The notes under the pieces: model-generated | The model's input: the letters and a program-made list of their open reading frames with translations, nothing else | Database searches by the model: none | What the model was told of the DNA's origin: nothing | Source: an uncultured Bacilli bacterium | GTDB lineage: Bacteria > Bacillota_I > Bacilli_A > RFN20 > CAG-288 | Direction of reading: 5' to 3' | Length of the DNA: 30,075 nucleotides | NCBI GenBank assembly: GCA_934725685.1 | Contig: CAKVBX010000020.1 | Span: 1-30,075, forward strand | Made by a program: the position numbers and the translations under genes | Shown: in pieces, positions 1-6,875 of the stretch | How the letters are laid out: every line of letters starts with the position of its first letter | How positions within the stretch are numbered: position 1 is the first letter of the stretch

Positions 1-122
1 TATTTTTGTCCGGGATTTCATTCAGAAGGCGGGACATTCGTGGGATGCAGCAACACTAATGTTTATCCTTTTCTTTTAAGTTTCAAAAAAATGATATGTT
101 TGCATTGTAAATCCTAAACTTT

Positions 123-719
123 TCATAGCTTTATACTACCATCATCCTTGTTTTTCGTGTTCCATAGGGTTATGACGTTCTCGATTTCTGACTTGTCCAC
201 GCCAACGGCCTTTATGATTTCCTGCTGGAGCGCCGTATATGCATACTTCATGGCATAGTGGCCGTTGACCTTGTACATGATGATCTTGTCCAGCGCGAAG
301 AGCATCTTCTGGGTGCTTAGGTTCGTCCTCGATTCCTTGTCATCGCCGTGAACTCCCCTCTCAGGACCGCCGTGACGAATCCCATCATGTGCTTTGCGTT
401 GAGGGCGCCGTTGTTCTGGGCATAGGTCTTGTTCATGTCGCTTTCGCTTTTCACGATCCGGAAGCTCTTCTCGATCTCGTCCCTTTCCCTGTATGCCTTC
501 AGCATCTCGGAAGGCTCCATCTCCATGGTCGATACAATCCAGAAGTATCCTGCCTCCGAAAGCATCCCGTCGACGCTCTCCCTGTTGACCTCGACGCTTC
601 TTATCTTTGCGTTCCTTCCCGCCGTCTCAATCCTGAGATAATTCCCATAGGTTCTTCTCAGCCCTCCGGTGCTGTCGTCCGCCTTTCCCGCGAGGGCCTT
701 TTTGGCGTTCATGAGCTTC
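123..719 (-). pseudogene. IS4/IS1634-type transposase remnant, 5'-truncated and frameshifted
   Basis: Two minus-strand frames together read as the C-terminal part of a DDE transposase. The upstream piece (712 down to 317) contains the motif YRERDEIEKSFRIVKSES, which matches the Y-(2)-R-(2)-I/V-E-(2)-F-(3)-K signature around the last catalytic Glu of IS4/IS1634-like enzymes. The downstream piece (about 345 down to 123, in another frame) continues with LSTQKMLFALDKIIMYKVNG and ends at a TGA. A frameshift near 320-345 separates them. The reading frame stays open upstream of the ATG at 712 (QQKLMNAKK) and then stops being transposase-like at about 720, where the IS21-type end begins. The N-terminal half, with the first catalytic Asp residues, is therefore missing. 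It is a dead fragment. The family is recognised from the motif only; IS1634 versus another IS4-group member is not certain. Confidence 0.75.
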
Positions 720-770
720 TGTTGATAGTGCTAATGTAGAATTGATCAATATCGCTAATGTTGAATTGAC
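720..770 (+). repeat. Left end of an IS21-family element with two terminal repeats
   Basis: Two direct repeats, GCTAATGTAGAATTGA (730-745) and GCTAATGTTGAATTGA (754-769), match at 15 of 16 positions and start 24 bp apart. IS21-family elements have ends that begin with TG and carry multiple short direct repeats bound by the transposase, and a TG lies just outside (720-721). The istA gene follows in the right orientation at 853. The point where the minus-strand transposase stops being recognisable (about 719) coincides with this end, so the IS21-type element appears to have inserted into the older IS. The exact first base is uncertain by a few nucleotides. Confidence 0.65.
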
Positions 771-773
771 CAC

Positions 774-813
774 CTTCATTCATCATGAAAGTGCACTTTC
801 ATGATGAATGAAG
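774..813. repeat. 40-bp perfect palindrome between IS21 end and istA
   Basis: The left arm CTTCATTCATCATGAAAGTG (774-793) is followed without spacer by its exact reverse complement (794-813), with GTGCAC at the centre. There is no U-tract, so it does not look like an intrinsic terminator. Lying between the transposase-binding repeats and the istA ribosome site, it could be an operator or an mRNA hairpin limiting IstA production. A fold-back assembly artefact is also possible. Confidence 0.8.
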
Positions 814-852
814 AGCGCCGCTGTCGCATCATCTCTATGGAGGTGACCGATC

Positions 853-1347
853 ATGCGGACAGACTTGATAAAGGAGATAAATTACATCAAAATGTGCGAA
901 AACATCAAACCGAACTTCTCCGCGCTTGCCAGGACATACAAGACAAGCCAGAACACGGTAAAGAAGTACTATTATGCGAAGGAGGAAGCGACGGATCATA
1001 AGAGGGTCTACAAAAGCATATTCGACTCCTATGAGGACTTCATCCGCGAAAGGATAAAAGCCGTACCCGAATGCACCTATGCCGCCTTACTGATGGTTCT
1101 GAAGGACAAGTATCCGGAACTGGCCGGTGCAAAATACAACACACTGACCGCCTTCTGCAGAAGGAAGAAGCTTAGCATCAGCAAGGAACAGAGGGCGCAC
1201 GTCCTCTACGAGACGCCGATGGGGCATCAGCTCCAGGTGGACTGGAAAGAAGACATCACGGTACATACGAAGGAAGGGAAGGAACTCTTCTTCAACATCT
1301 TCTCCGCCACTCTCGGTGCATCCAGGCTGCATAGGTTCGTATGCTGA
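853..1347 (+). pseudogene. istA: Truncated IS21-family transposase IstA (N-terminal 160 residues)
   Basis: The start at 853 has a strong ribosome site (GGAGGTGA, 839-846). Residues about 20-45 form a helix-turn-helix (ALARTYKTSQNTVKKYY), as in IstA N-termini. The segment YETPMGHQLQVDWKED carries the first catalytic Asp of the DDE triad (D130). Full IstA proteins are about 400-500 residues; this one stops at 164 after the conserved ASRLHRFV, and unrelated sequence begins near 1342. The other two catalytic acids and the istB ATPase gene are absent, so it cannot transpose by itself. A truncated product that still binds DNA could in principle be made. Confidence 0.85.
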
Positions 1348-1368
1348 ATTCTTATCACGCATTGTACA

Positions 1369-1469
1369 AATGTACTGAACCCCAAATGTTGGACTCTAAA
1401 CAGACCTAATTCATTGATTCGTCATGCTATAGTTCTATTTAGAGTCCAACATTTGGGGTTCAGTACATT
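1369..1469. mobile_element. MITE with 30-bp perfect inverted repeats, IS3/IS150-like ends
   Basis: The arm 1371-1400 (starting TGTACTGAACCCCAAATGTT) is exactly reverse-complemented at 1438-1467, with 37 bp between; two more outer bases pair (1369-1370 with 1468-1469). The end sequence TG-ACCCCAAA-GTTGGAC resembles termini of IS150-group IS3 elements in Firmicutes. No transposase fits inside, so it is either a miniature non-autonomous element or the two ends of an IS after an internal deletion. If the element is taken as TGAACCCC...GGGGTTCA (1375-1463), it is flanked by GTAC on both sides; GTAC is self-complementary, so this may be a 4-bp target duplication or simply part of the repeat. Confidence 0.7.
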
Positions 1470-1482
1470 CATCCCTTATAAT
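1453..1482 (+). promoter_or_regulatory. Putative hybrid promoter: -35 in MITE end, -10 outside
   Basis: A perfect -10 box TATAAT lies at 1477-1482. A partial -35 TTGGGG (1453-1458) sits 18 bp upstream inside the right inverted repeat of the MITE. Transcription would start about 7 bp after the -10, at the ATG of the next gene (1489), giving a leaderless message. The -35 matches only three of six consensus positions. Confidence 0.4.
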
Positions 1483-1488
1483 ATTTCC

Positions 1489-2844
1489 ATGCATCTTACC
1501 TTCTTCTTGGACCGGAAAAATAAGCCGGAGACAGCGAAAGCGCAGGTCTTCTATCTCATCGTCTCCCTCTTCGAAGGAATGGTCATCTCCTTCCTTACGA
1601 TTTTCCTGAACCAATGCAGAAAGGAACTCCTCTGGACGGATACGATGTCCTCCTTAAGCCTTTTCCTTCCTCCCTTTGTCGCTTCTCTTTCCATCTTCAT
1701 CTGTTCCTTTTTGGTTTCGCATCAGAAAAGGAACCTTTTCCTGATGCGGATCCTTCTTTTTTCCTCCTTTTTTCTCATCCTTGCCTTTTCTCTCACCGGA
1801 CTGTTTCTGGATAACGGAATCACAGCGGACGGTGTCATCAGTGACCCGGGGAGATATCGCCTTCTTTTTCTCCTGTTTCTTGTCTTTTCCTCCCTCTTGA
1901 TGGGAATCCATTGGTCCTTCCTCTCCTTCCATTCCTCCTGCATCGCCGATATCAATTATGCGGAAAAGACAAGATACGGACACGTCTGTCTCTACGGCGT
2001 CTTATCCGGAGCCATCGCCAGTCCGATTGCCGGATATCTTGCTGAATGTCTCTATGTCGGATATAAAGGCTATCTCTTTCTGTTCCTCCTCGCCTCTCCG
2101 ATCCTGATTTTGCTCTTTGTCTTCACCTATTTCTTCCGGCCGTTCCCCAGTAATCTCTTCCATTCCGATGAGGATGAACGCGTGAAAACCGGCCTGCTTT
2201 TCAAAAACAGGAACTATGTCTTCTATCTATTTCTCGCCTCCTTGTGGATCCCTCTGATCTGGGCGAGCAACTCCCTCACCTCCGATTTATGGACCAGCTA
2301 TGAATCCACGACATCCACCCTCAACGCCTTCAATTCCCTCACCTGGGGTTTCTATCTCAGTGTCTCCTACTTCTTCGAATTTGTCATCATCTTCCTCAAT
2401 ACCCATTTCGGAATCGGAAAGAAGGTCTCCTTCTCTCTCACCCTGGCTTTGCTGATGATCTTTGTGGAGACTCTATTATTGGGTGTCCTCTCCTATTTTT
2501 ATACCGGAGAGAGCGAGGCAAGCCTTTCGCTTGCCATCGCCATCATCCTCTTGCACTCCTTCAAGGGAATGTCCAACGGTCTCTATCTCACCAGCAACAT
2601 CGCGATACTCACCCATATCCTGGGACCGAAAAAGAGAAGGAAGGCCGTCTTTATCGCTCCCTCTATCTTCCAACTGGTCAACTCTGTCCTTCAGCTCTCC
2701 TATCCTTATCTCAATTCCATGCTCTATACCGCCTTCTTCCTCATGGCAGGAATCGCTTTCTTCGGGTTCCTGCTCTCCCTCTATTTTGATAAAAAGCACC
2801 TAAATTTTCCAAGCAAGGAGCAGAACAGGAAACAGAAGGAATAG
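1489..2844 (+). CDS. MFS-like multi-spanning membrane protein
   Basis: This is a polytopic membrane protein of 451 residues with roughly 12 hydrophobic segments, in two sets separated by a polar loop (FRPFPSNLFHSDEDERVKTG) near the middle, which is the usual layout of the major facilitator superfamily. The substrate cannot be told from sequence. I start it at ATG 1489, just after the MITE. An in-frame ATG at 1414 lies inside the MITE and would add 25 residues encoded largely by inverted-repeat DNA. No Shine-Dalgarno sequence precedes 1489, but a TATAAT box ends 6 bp before it. The MITE may have replaced the native promoter or the first codons. It converges on the ATPase gene at 2854. A decayed or domesticated permease is possible, although the frame is intact to the stop. 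Confidence 0.7.
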   Translation: MHLTFFLDRKNKPETAKAQVFYLIVSLFEGMVISFLTIFLNQCRKELLWTDTMSSLSLFLPPFVASLSIFICSFLVSHQKRNLFLMRILLFSSFFLILAFSLTGLFLDNGITADGVISDPGRYRLLFLLFLVFSSLLMGIHWSFLSFHSSCIADINYAEKTRYGHVCLYGVLSGAIASPIAGYLAECLYVGYKGYLFLFLLASPILILLFVFTYFFRPFPSNLFHSDEDERVKTGLLFKNRNYVFYLFLASLWIPLIWASNSLTSDLWTSYESTTSTLNAFNSLTWGFYLSVSYFFEFVIIFLNTHFGIGKKVSFSLTLALLMIFVETLLLGVLSYFYTGESEASLSLAIAIILLHSFKGMSNGLYLTSNIAILTHILGPKKRRKAVFIAPSIFQLVNSVLQLSYPYLNSMLYTAFFLMAGIAFFGFLLSLYFDKKHLNFPSKEQNRKQKE

Positions 2845-2859
2845 GTTTCTAACCTATCC
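2838..2859. terminator. Hairpin spanning the convergent stop codons
   Basis: ATAGGTT (2841-2847) and AACCTAT (2851-2857) pair around a 3-nt loop, with extra G-C pairs outside a bulge. The stop codons of both convergent genes lie in it. There is no clear U-tract on either strand, so it may be a weak shared terminator. Confidence 0.3.
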
Positions 2860-4110
2860 TTCTATCAGACTGATTGGGATGGTGTAGACCTGTTCGTTGA
2901 TCGGCCGTATCCGATCGGTGCAATCGATGACAAAACCTGTCTGGATGGGGAGATGGAACTTATCCAACACTTTGAAGTTCTTGTTCGGCTTGCTGGGATT
3001 GATTCCTTTCTTGATCTCGATTGGAGTGATTCTTCTGTTCTGATAATAGATGACATCAATCTCCTTTTTGTCGATGTCGCGGTAATAGAACAGCGTGTTT
3101 TTATAGTCCTTTCCGTGGAACTGATGATTCTTGATGAGTTCGCTGACAACGAAGGTCTCGAAGAATGCACCGGCCATCGCTGATTTCAATAGCATCGCGG
3201 CACTAGGCCAACCGCAGAGATAAGCGGCTAACCCGGTATCCATGAAATAGAGTTTTGGCGCTTTGATAATGCGGTTGGATTCGCTTTTCATGAAAGGCTC
3301 CAAAAAGGCGATGAGGCCTGAGGATTCCAGAATCGATAACCATCGCTTGATGGTTTTCACATCGATACCGACGGCGGAAGCTAAAGAGTCATAGGCAATT
3401 TCCTGGCCTGTCCTGAGTGCGACATAGGAAAGGAAGTTTCGGAATGTCGTTTCGCTGTCACCGGAGATGAGAAGCCTGACATCCTTGGTGAGATAGGTTT
3501 CCAGATAGGACTTGAAGAAGGTCTCCCGGTCTATATGACAAAGAACATATTCCGGAAATCCTCCCTCGAAAATCTCATCAAAGATTGCATTTCTTGTATA
3601 ACTGGGATATTTTCCTTCTCCTTCCTTTTCTCGGAAGATATCGATATCAGGGATAAACAGAGAGCCGCTTTTTCCTTTTTTCTCGGCGAGGCTGAAGGAA
3701 TTCAGTTCCATGATGCCGACATGGCCTGCCAAAGATTCCGAAATGCTGTTTTTCAGAACATACTGATTCGATCCGGTCAATACATACATCAGCGAATGCG
3801 GCTTATCCTCCATGACCCACTTCATCTTTTCCTTATCGATGATGACCTTGATTTCGGATAAGAGATTCGGCGCCTTCTGAATCTCATCGATGACGACAGG
3901 CCAGGGATGATTATCCAGAAAGAGCTTTGGATTGTTTTTGGCTAACAGAAGTTCCTCCGTATCATCCAAAGAGACATAATGGTATCCGCTTTGAAAAATC
4001 CGATGGACCATCGTCGATTTTCTGCATTGTCTCGGTCCATAAATGGCGATACATGCAAAATCTTTTTTGACTCTTTCAAGCAATTGTTCTTCCGTTCTCT
4101 GATGGTACAT
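2854..4110 (-). CDS. DUF4143-type AAA ATPase with altered Walker A
   Basis: The protein (418 residues) has the layout of the AAA_14/DUF4143 family: an N-terminal P-loop ATPase (about 15-150) and a C-terminal restriction-endonuclease-like DUF4143 domain (about 200-400, with FFETFVVSELIKN and EIDVIYYQNRRITPIEIK). Walker B is PVVIDEIQ (71-78), and the sensor region is TGSNQYVL. The P-loop normally reads GPRQVGKTT but here reads GPRQCRKST (25-33): Arg30 replaces the Gly before the catalytic Lys31, through a GGA-to-AGA type change. The rest of the frame is intact. The start has a good ribosome site (GGAGG, 8 nt upstream). These proteins are common and often occur as multicopy families in gut Firmicutes; their function is not established. 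It is monocistronic, behind the terminator of the vWA operon. Confidence 0.85.
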   Translation of the reverse strand: MYHQRTEEQLLERVKKDFACIAIYGPRQCRKSTMVHRIFQSGYHYVSLDDTEELLLAKNNPKLFLDNHPWPVVIDEIQKAPNLLSEIKVIIDKEKMKWVMEDKPHSLMYVLTGSNQYVLKNSISESLAGHVGIMELNSFSLAEKKGKSGSLFIPDIDIFREKEGEGKYPSYTRNAIFDEIFEGGFPEYVLCHIDRETFFKSYLETYLTKDVRLLISGDSETTFRNFLSYVALRTGQEIAYDSLASAVGIDVKTIKRWLSILESSGLIAFLEPFMKSESNRIIKAPKLYFMDTGLAAYLCGWPSAAMLLKSAMAGAFFETFVVSELIKNHQFHGKDYKNTLFYYRDIDKKEIDVIYYQNRRITPIEIKKGINPSKPNKNFKVLDKFHLPIQTGFVIDCTDRIRPINEQVYTIPISLIEG

Positions 4111-4120
4111 AGATAAACCT

Positions 4121-4156
4121 CCGATGAAAACGGGTGTGGACTCCCGTTTTCATCGG
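4121..4156 (-). promoter_or_regulatory. 14-bp-stem hairpin abutting the ATPase ribosome site
   Basis: CCGATGAAAACGGG (4121-4134) and CCCGTTTTCATCGG (4143-4156) pair perfectly around an 8-nt loop. On the minus strand the 3' arm ends in CATCGG directly followed by AGG, so the last two G bases of the stem form part of the GGAGG ribosome site of the gene starting at 4110. On the plus strand the hairpin is followed by ACTTTTT and would look like an intrinsic terminator, but no plus-strand gene leads into it. Confidence 0.6.
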
Positions 4157-4171
4157 ACTTTTTCCGGCAAT

Positions 4172-4203
4172 CAAAAACCTCTCACCCTTTTCGGAGTGAG
4201 AGG
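4172..4203 (-). terminator. Intrinsic terminator of the MoxR/vWA operon
   Basis: In the minus-strand transcript CCTCTCAC (4203-4196) pairs with GTGAGAGG (4185-4178) and is followed by TTTTTG. It lies 9 nt after the stop of the last operon gene and separates the operon from the ATPase gene downstream. Confidence 0.85.
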
Positions 4204-4211
4204 CTTTCATC

Positions 4212-6875
4212 TCAGTGTTCTGCTTCCGCTTTCTTTTTCTTCTTGATTCGGAATGTGGATTTCCGGATGAAGATGTCGATGAGATAGAGGATTACGGAGA
4301 GAAGGAAGAAGAACAACATCGTGGAAGAATAGGAGACATGGGAGATGTCGCTTGCGCTGACTTTATACTCATAGGCATCTTCTCCCTCATAGAGAGTTCC
4401 GTTGCTGTTCTTGACGAGTTCATTGAGGAGCGTATCTCCTTCCGTTTCCGGAAGGACATCGTACTCTTTGGAGAAGTCGTAGTAGAAGTAGAACATATCG
4501 GTCTCACTCTCCTTGTAGGAGCCGTTCTCGAGCTGCTCGTAGAAGGTCGCCTTGACCTCATACTTGCCTTTCTCGGTGAGCGGTGTCTTGCCGTTGTAGA
4601 CCATATCCTTGCTGTCATAGACAAGATCGGTCTCATTTTCGTTTCCGCTAGGATCTTTGCAGACCACATGGATTTTTCCGGCCTTGGTGGATTCACCGAC
4701 CTTGACTTGCAATCCCATCGTGTATCCGTTGTGGGAAGTGGTGAGATCCATCAGCGTGGAGATGGAACGGTCCGGAAGAGACTGATAGATACTGTTCTTG
4801 AAGAACGTCTTTCCGGCACTGGAATTACGGAAGTCGTCCGTCCAGTCGGAAGCGAGGTTGCTGGTGAAGGAGGAGACCTTTCCCTTTCCGAAGTTCCAAT
4901 AGGCGTAAAGCGGAATGGTGGCGACACCGGTCGTGTTGCCTTTTTCGTCCTTCTTGATGTACTGAATCGTCAGAACCGTATTGGTCGCTCCTTTGACACG
5001 GCAGTAATTATATCCCTTGAGATCCGGCAGATTGCTGACTTTGTCCAAGACAGGATCATTGGGGAGAAGGTACTGGACGGAGGCAGTCTCGTTGATTTCG
5101 GTATTGCCGATTTCTCCGGAGACGGAAGAGAGCATGATGTTGACAAGCCCGGAAGCGGTACGGCAGAAATAGTAGGTGCCGTTACCGATGTCGGCGAGGC
5201 TGGAGAGGAGCTTCTGACCTTCGCTGCTGGAGATGTTGATGAAGGAGCAGATGATGTTGTCGGAAGCCATGTTGCGGACAATTCGCTTGAGCTCGGAATC
5301 GGATTCGCTCGGAAGACCGTCGGTCAGGGTGATGACGTTCTTGTATTCGCATTTGGAATCGATAATCTGATTGTTGGCTTCTCTGAGACCTGAGCCGAGC
5401 ATGGTTCCGCCGCCGAGGTTGATGCCGTTGATGGCCTTGATGATGTCATTCTTGTTCTTGATGGAAGTGAGCGGCTGATGGATTGTGACATCGGAGGAAA
5501 AGGAGATGATGGAGACATAGTCCTTGTCGGAAAGGACATCGAGACATTTGATGGCGCCCTTCTTGGCGATGGTGAGACGGTCATCACTCTGCATGGAACC
5601 GGAGCAGTCGATGAGGAGGACGAGTGCTTTGGCACCGTCGGATTCATATTGGACAGGAAGGAGATCGTTGTAGTCGTTGATGGCGCTGGCGCCATTGGAA
5701 GTGGTATAGGTGGCACCGAAGGTAAGAAGGCTCTTTCCGTACGTCTTGACTGCGGCATTGAGGTTCTTGGCGAAGTCCTCGTACCGGTTCAGAGTGAGAA
5801 GGTTGATATTGGAAAGGACAATTTCATCATACTGAATGAGGTCGGTAAGTTTGTAGGGAACGACACTCGTATCGACATAGGATTTGATGGTGACATTGCT
5901 ATCGTATCCGCTGATGGACTGGAAAGCCGTGAGGTCATCCTGGGTGTTTCCGATGAAGAGAACGGAGAATTTGTCGGTATATTCCTGAGAGAACGTGACA
6001 TGGTTGTTTTCCGAATAGGTGTCGCCGTCGGTGACGACTTCGACTTCGTATTCGACCGTGCCGGTTTCCGTTCCGGTGACATAGAAGGTGAGGACGTTGA
6101 GTCCGGGAGCTAAGGTCGTCTCTTTCTCTTCCTTGATTTCGCCACCGGTCTCCAAACGGACCTTGGCGCTTTTCTCTTTGGAAGACTGAAGAAGAACTTT
6201 GACTTCCTGCTGACGGTTGGTGTAGCACTTGTCGACATAATCGATGCTCTGTATGGAGACTTCGTCATCCAACGTATCGTTGAGATAGACGGCATCGATT
6301 GCGACGTTGTCGGAGAGGACGGAAGCGATGACATCCACCGCATTGTTATCCGTCTCGATACCATCGCTGACTAAGACCATTTTCTTGACCGCATCCTGAC
6401 TGAAGAGAGTCTTGGTATAGGTCAAGGCAGAGGCGATATCGGAGCCGTCTGAGGAGAAATCCGGATATTTTTCTTTATCGAAGACGTCTTTGATGCTCTT
6501 ATATTTTTCTCCGGGCTTGAGATAGACCATCTGATCTTTTCCGAAGCAGACAAGGCCTGGTTCGGCCTTGGAGGCCTTGGCTTTGTCAAAGATGTCGGAG
6601 ACGGTCGCATCGATTTTCTCGATGCTGTTGCGTTCGGAATCGGAGCAGTCGACTAAGACATAGAGCTCACTCTTGCTGTCTCCTTTGAGGATACGGATAT
6701 CGGCAAAGGAGAGGGAGAGCGTACAGGCTAAGACGAGGTGAAGAATGAGGGAGATGATATTGTTGGGACGTTTTTTCTTGAGTTTCGGAATGAAGAAGAA
6801 TCCTAAGACGACTAAGACGGCTAGTGGGAGCATGATGTAGAGGAGATAGGGATAAGTGATTTTAATATTGTTCAT
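4212..6875 (-). CDS. Membrane-anchored protein with two vWA domains
   Basis: This 887-residue protein has two N-terminal membrane segments (about 10-30 and 40-58), then a first vWA-like domain with the MIDAS start DCSDS (D76-S80), a beta-rich stretch (about 215-300), and a Rossmann-like segment (FSVLFIGNTQDDL) that resembles the amidotransferase-like fold found in BatA-type proteins. A second, canonical vWA domain begins at D423 (DCSGS, 423-427) and continues through LGGGTMLGSGL. A C-terminal membrane helix (about 850-872) is followed by a run of Lys. vWA domains bind partners through a divalent metal at the DxSxS site. The gene overlaps the preceding one by 14 bp and is last in the operon. 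Two vWA domains in one chain, with the one beside the membrane less typical in sequence, suggest an adaptor or receptor for the MoxR ATPase. The client is unknown. Confidence 0.85.
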   Translation of the reverse strand: MNNIKITYPYLLYIMLPLAVLVVLGFFFIPKLKKKRPNNIISLILHLVLACTLSLSFADIRILKGDSKSELYVLVDCSDSERNSIEKIDATVSDIFDKAKASKAEPGLVCFGKDQMVYLKPGEKYKSIKDVFDKEKYPDFSSDGSDIASALTYTKTLFSQDAVKKMVLVSDGIETDNNAVDVIASVLSDNVAIDAVYLNDTLDDEVSIQSIDYVDKCYTNRQQEVKVLLQSSKEKSAKVRLETGGEIKEEKETTLAPGLNVLTFYVTGTETGTVEYEVEVVTDGDTYSENNHVTFSQEYTDKFSVLFIGNTQDDLTAFQSISGYDSNVTIKSYVDTSVVPYKLTDLIQYDEIVLSNINLLTLNRYEDFAKNLNAAVKTYGKSLLTFGATYTTSNGASAINDYNDLLPVQYESDGAKALVLLIDCSGSMQSDDRLTIAKKGAIKCLDVLSDKDYVSIISFSSDVTIHQPLTSIKNKNDIIKAINGINLGGGTMLGSGLREANNQIIDSKCEYKNVITLTDGLPSESDSELKRIVRNMASDNIICSFINISSSEGQKLLSSLADIGNGTYYFCRTASGLVNIMLSSVSGEIGNTEINETASVQYLLPNDPVLDKVSNLPDLKGYNYCRVKGATNTVLTIQYIKKDEKGNTTGVATIPLYAYWNFGKGKVSSFTSNLASDWTDDFRNSSAGKTFFKNSIYQSLPDRSISTLMDLTTSHNGYTMGLQVKVGESTKAGKIHVVCKDPSGNENETDLVYDSKDMVYNGKTPLTEKGKYEVKATFYEQLENGSYKESETDMFYFYYDFSKEYDVLPETEGDTLLNELVKNSNGTLYEGEDAYEYKVSASDISHVSYSSTMLFFFLLSVILYLIDIFIRKSTFRIKKKKKAEAEH

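Noticed and set aside
1..79. Open plus-strand frame at the left edge (ends at a TAA at 77-79)
   Set aside because: Only 25 codons are visible and no motif is recognisable, so a truncated gene end cannot be told from chance.
801..1001. Open frame starting inside the 40-bp palindrome
   Set aside because: It overlaps istA in another frame, lacks a ribosome site and has no recognisable motif.
4215..5393. Plus-strand open frame of 392 codons opposite the double-vWA gene
   Set aside because: It lies fully antisense to a gene with clear vWA motifs and operon overlap; its composition is a reverse-complement shadow.
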